Source: Alphaproteobacteria bacterium
GTDB taxonomy: Bacteria; Pseudomonadota; Alphaproteobacteria; Rs-D84
DNA length: 15,867 nucleotides
Reading direction: 5' to 3'
Assembly (NCBI GenBank): GCA_017964865.1
Contig: JAGCRE010000114.1
Location: forward strand, 1-15,867
Shown: positions 15,648 through 15,867 of the stretch, one piece after another
Layout of the letters: every line of letters starts with the position of its first letter
Numbering within the stretch: the stretch's first letter is position 1
Notes under the pieces: generated by a model
The model's database searches: none
Told to the model about the DNA's origin: nothing
The model's input: the letters and a program-made list of their open reading frames with translations, nothing else
Position numbers and translations under genes: made by a program

Positions 15648-15666
15648 TTGCCCCGCAGGAACCGAT

Positions 15667-15867
15667 TTATATATTATTTTTGTATCCAAACGCTTCTAAA
15701 ATTCTTGGATACAAATCTTCCCAATTTGGATTTTGCTTTATAATAAGTCGCAATTTCCAATTGCGTTGCCATTCTTTTAGTTGTCGTTCACGATGAACCA
15801 TATTTGTTAATGAATCAAACTGTTCATAATAAACCAACATATTGCAATTATATCGTGCGGTAAAAGA
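15667..15867 (-). CDS. GIY-YIG family endonuclease, 3' part only (C-terminal 66 residues)
   Basis: The minus strand is open from the right edge to a TAA at 15667-15669. The 66 residues include LVYYEQFDSL, RERQLKEWQRNW and NPNWEDLYPRI. These match the C-terminal half of the small GIY-YIG nucleases (YhbQ/UPF0213 type), where the conserved glutamate of the RERQLKxW helix is catalytic and the Asn/Trp of NPxWxDL is typical. The GIY and YIG strands themselves must lie beyond 15867, so the gene is truncated only by the window. Such genes are frequent and commonly lie near short palindromic repeats; the cellular role is unknown. It converges with the TIM-barrel gene. Confidence 0.85.
   Translation of the reverse strand, partial: SFTARYNCNMLVYYEQFDSLTNMVHRERQLKEWQRNWKLRLIIKQNPNWEDLYPRILEAFGYKNNI
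15679..15715. repeat. 11-bp perfect inverted repeat within the GIY-YIG gene
   Basis: TTTGTATCCAA (15679-15689) and TTGGATACAAA (15705-15715) are perfect inverted repeats with a 15-base centre. They lie in the codons for the last residues (DLYP...FGYK) of the GIY-YIG gene. An 11-bp perfect pair this close is unlikely by chance but has no T-run, so it is probably not a terminator. Confidence 0.45.

Noticed and set aside
15537..15743. Open frame on + spanning the terminator and the REP-like palindrome.
   Set aside because: It crosses a terminator and is opposite the GIY-YIG gene; no family features.
1..15867. Phage, transposon or CRISPR elements elsewhere in the window.
   Set aside because: I saw no transposase, integrase, terminal inverted repeats or repeat-spacer array; gene content is core except for the coupling ATPase and the right edge.

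Overview
The window looks like a piece of chromosome from a Gram-negative alphaproteobacterium. The evidence is an outer-membrane porin-like barrel, an lptF-lptD-surA cluster in the order usual for Alphaproteobacteria, an alphaproteobacterial-style NusA/IF-2 pair, and a VirD4/TraG-type coupling ATPase. The DNA is moderately AT-rich, gaps between genes are mostly short, and several classical operons are pared down, which suggests a small-genome, host-associated or gut lineage. That last point is inference; no rRNA or taxonomic marker is present. Most genes are ordinary core functions.

Layout from the left: (1) positions 1-828 hold the 3' part of a porin-like gene on +, ended by a bidirectional terminator. 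(2) Positions 888-3252 on - hold a compact operon, rsmE, then an RsuA/RluB pseudouridine synthase (4-base ATGA overlap), then a membrane-anchored TPR protein. (3) At about 3272-3326, two overlapping divergent promoters separate rsmE from a virD4/traG-like gene on + (3310-5529) with no other type IV secretion gene in the window. (4) A shared terminator separates it from nusA-infB on - (9526 down to 5579), in which the usual rimP, ylxR and rbfA neighbours are absent. (5) The 254-base gap 9527-9780 holds a four-arm GC-rich hairpin element in the presumed nusA leader and two back-to-back promoters. (6) On + from 9781 a five-gene run follows: lptF, lptD (no gap), a surA-like gene, rlmN (ATGA overlap) and a TrpF-like TIM-barrel gene of unknown function, ended by a third terminator with the same stem. 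(7) The right edge holds a REP-like palindrome and the 3' end of a GIY-YIG nuclease gene on -.

Themes: envelope biogenesis (LptF and LptD move LPS to the outer surface, a SurA-like chaperone assists outer-membrane proteins, and a porin is a typical client) sits beside translation and rRNA maturation (RsmE, an RluB-like enzyme, RlmN, NusA, IF-2). I found no clearly novel multi-gene system. The points most worth a second look are the four-arm leader of nusA, two apparently leaderless mRNAs (lptF and virD4) with promoter boxes abutting the start codon, the TrpF-like barrel of unknown role, the GIY-YIG/REP pair at the right edge, and the same terminator stem used three times.
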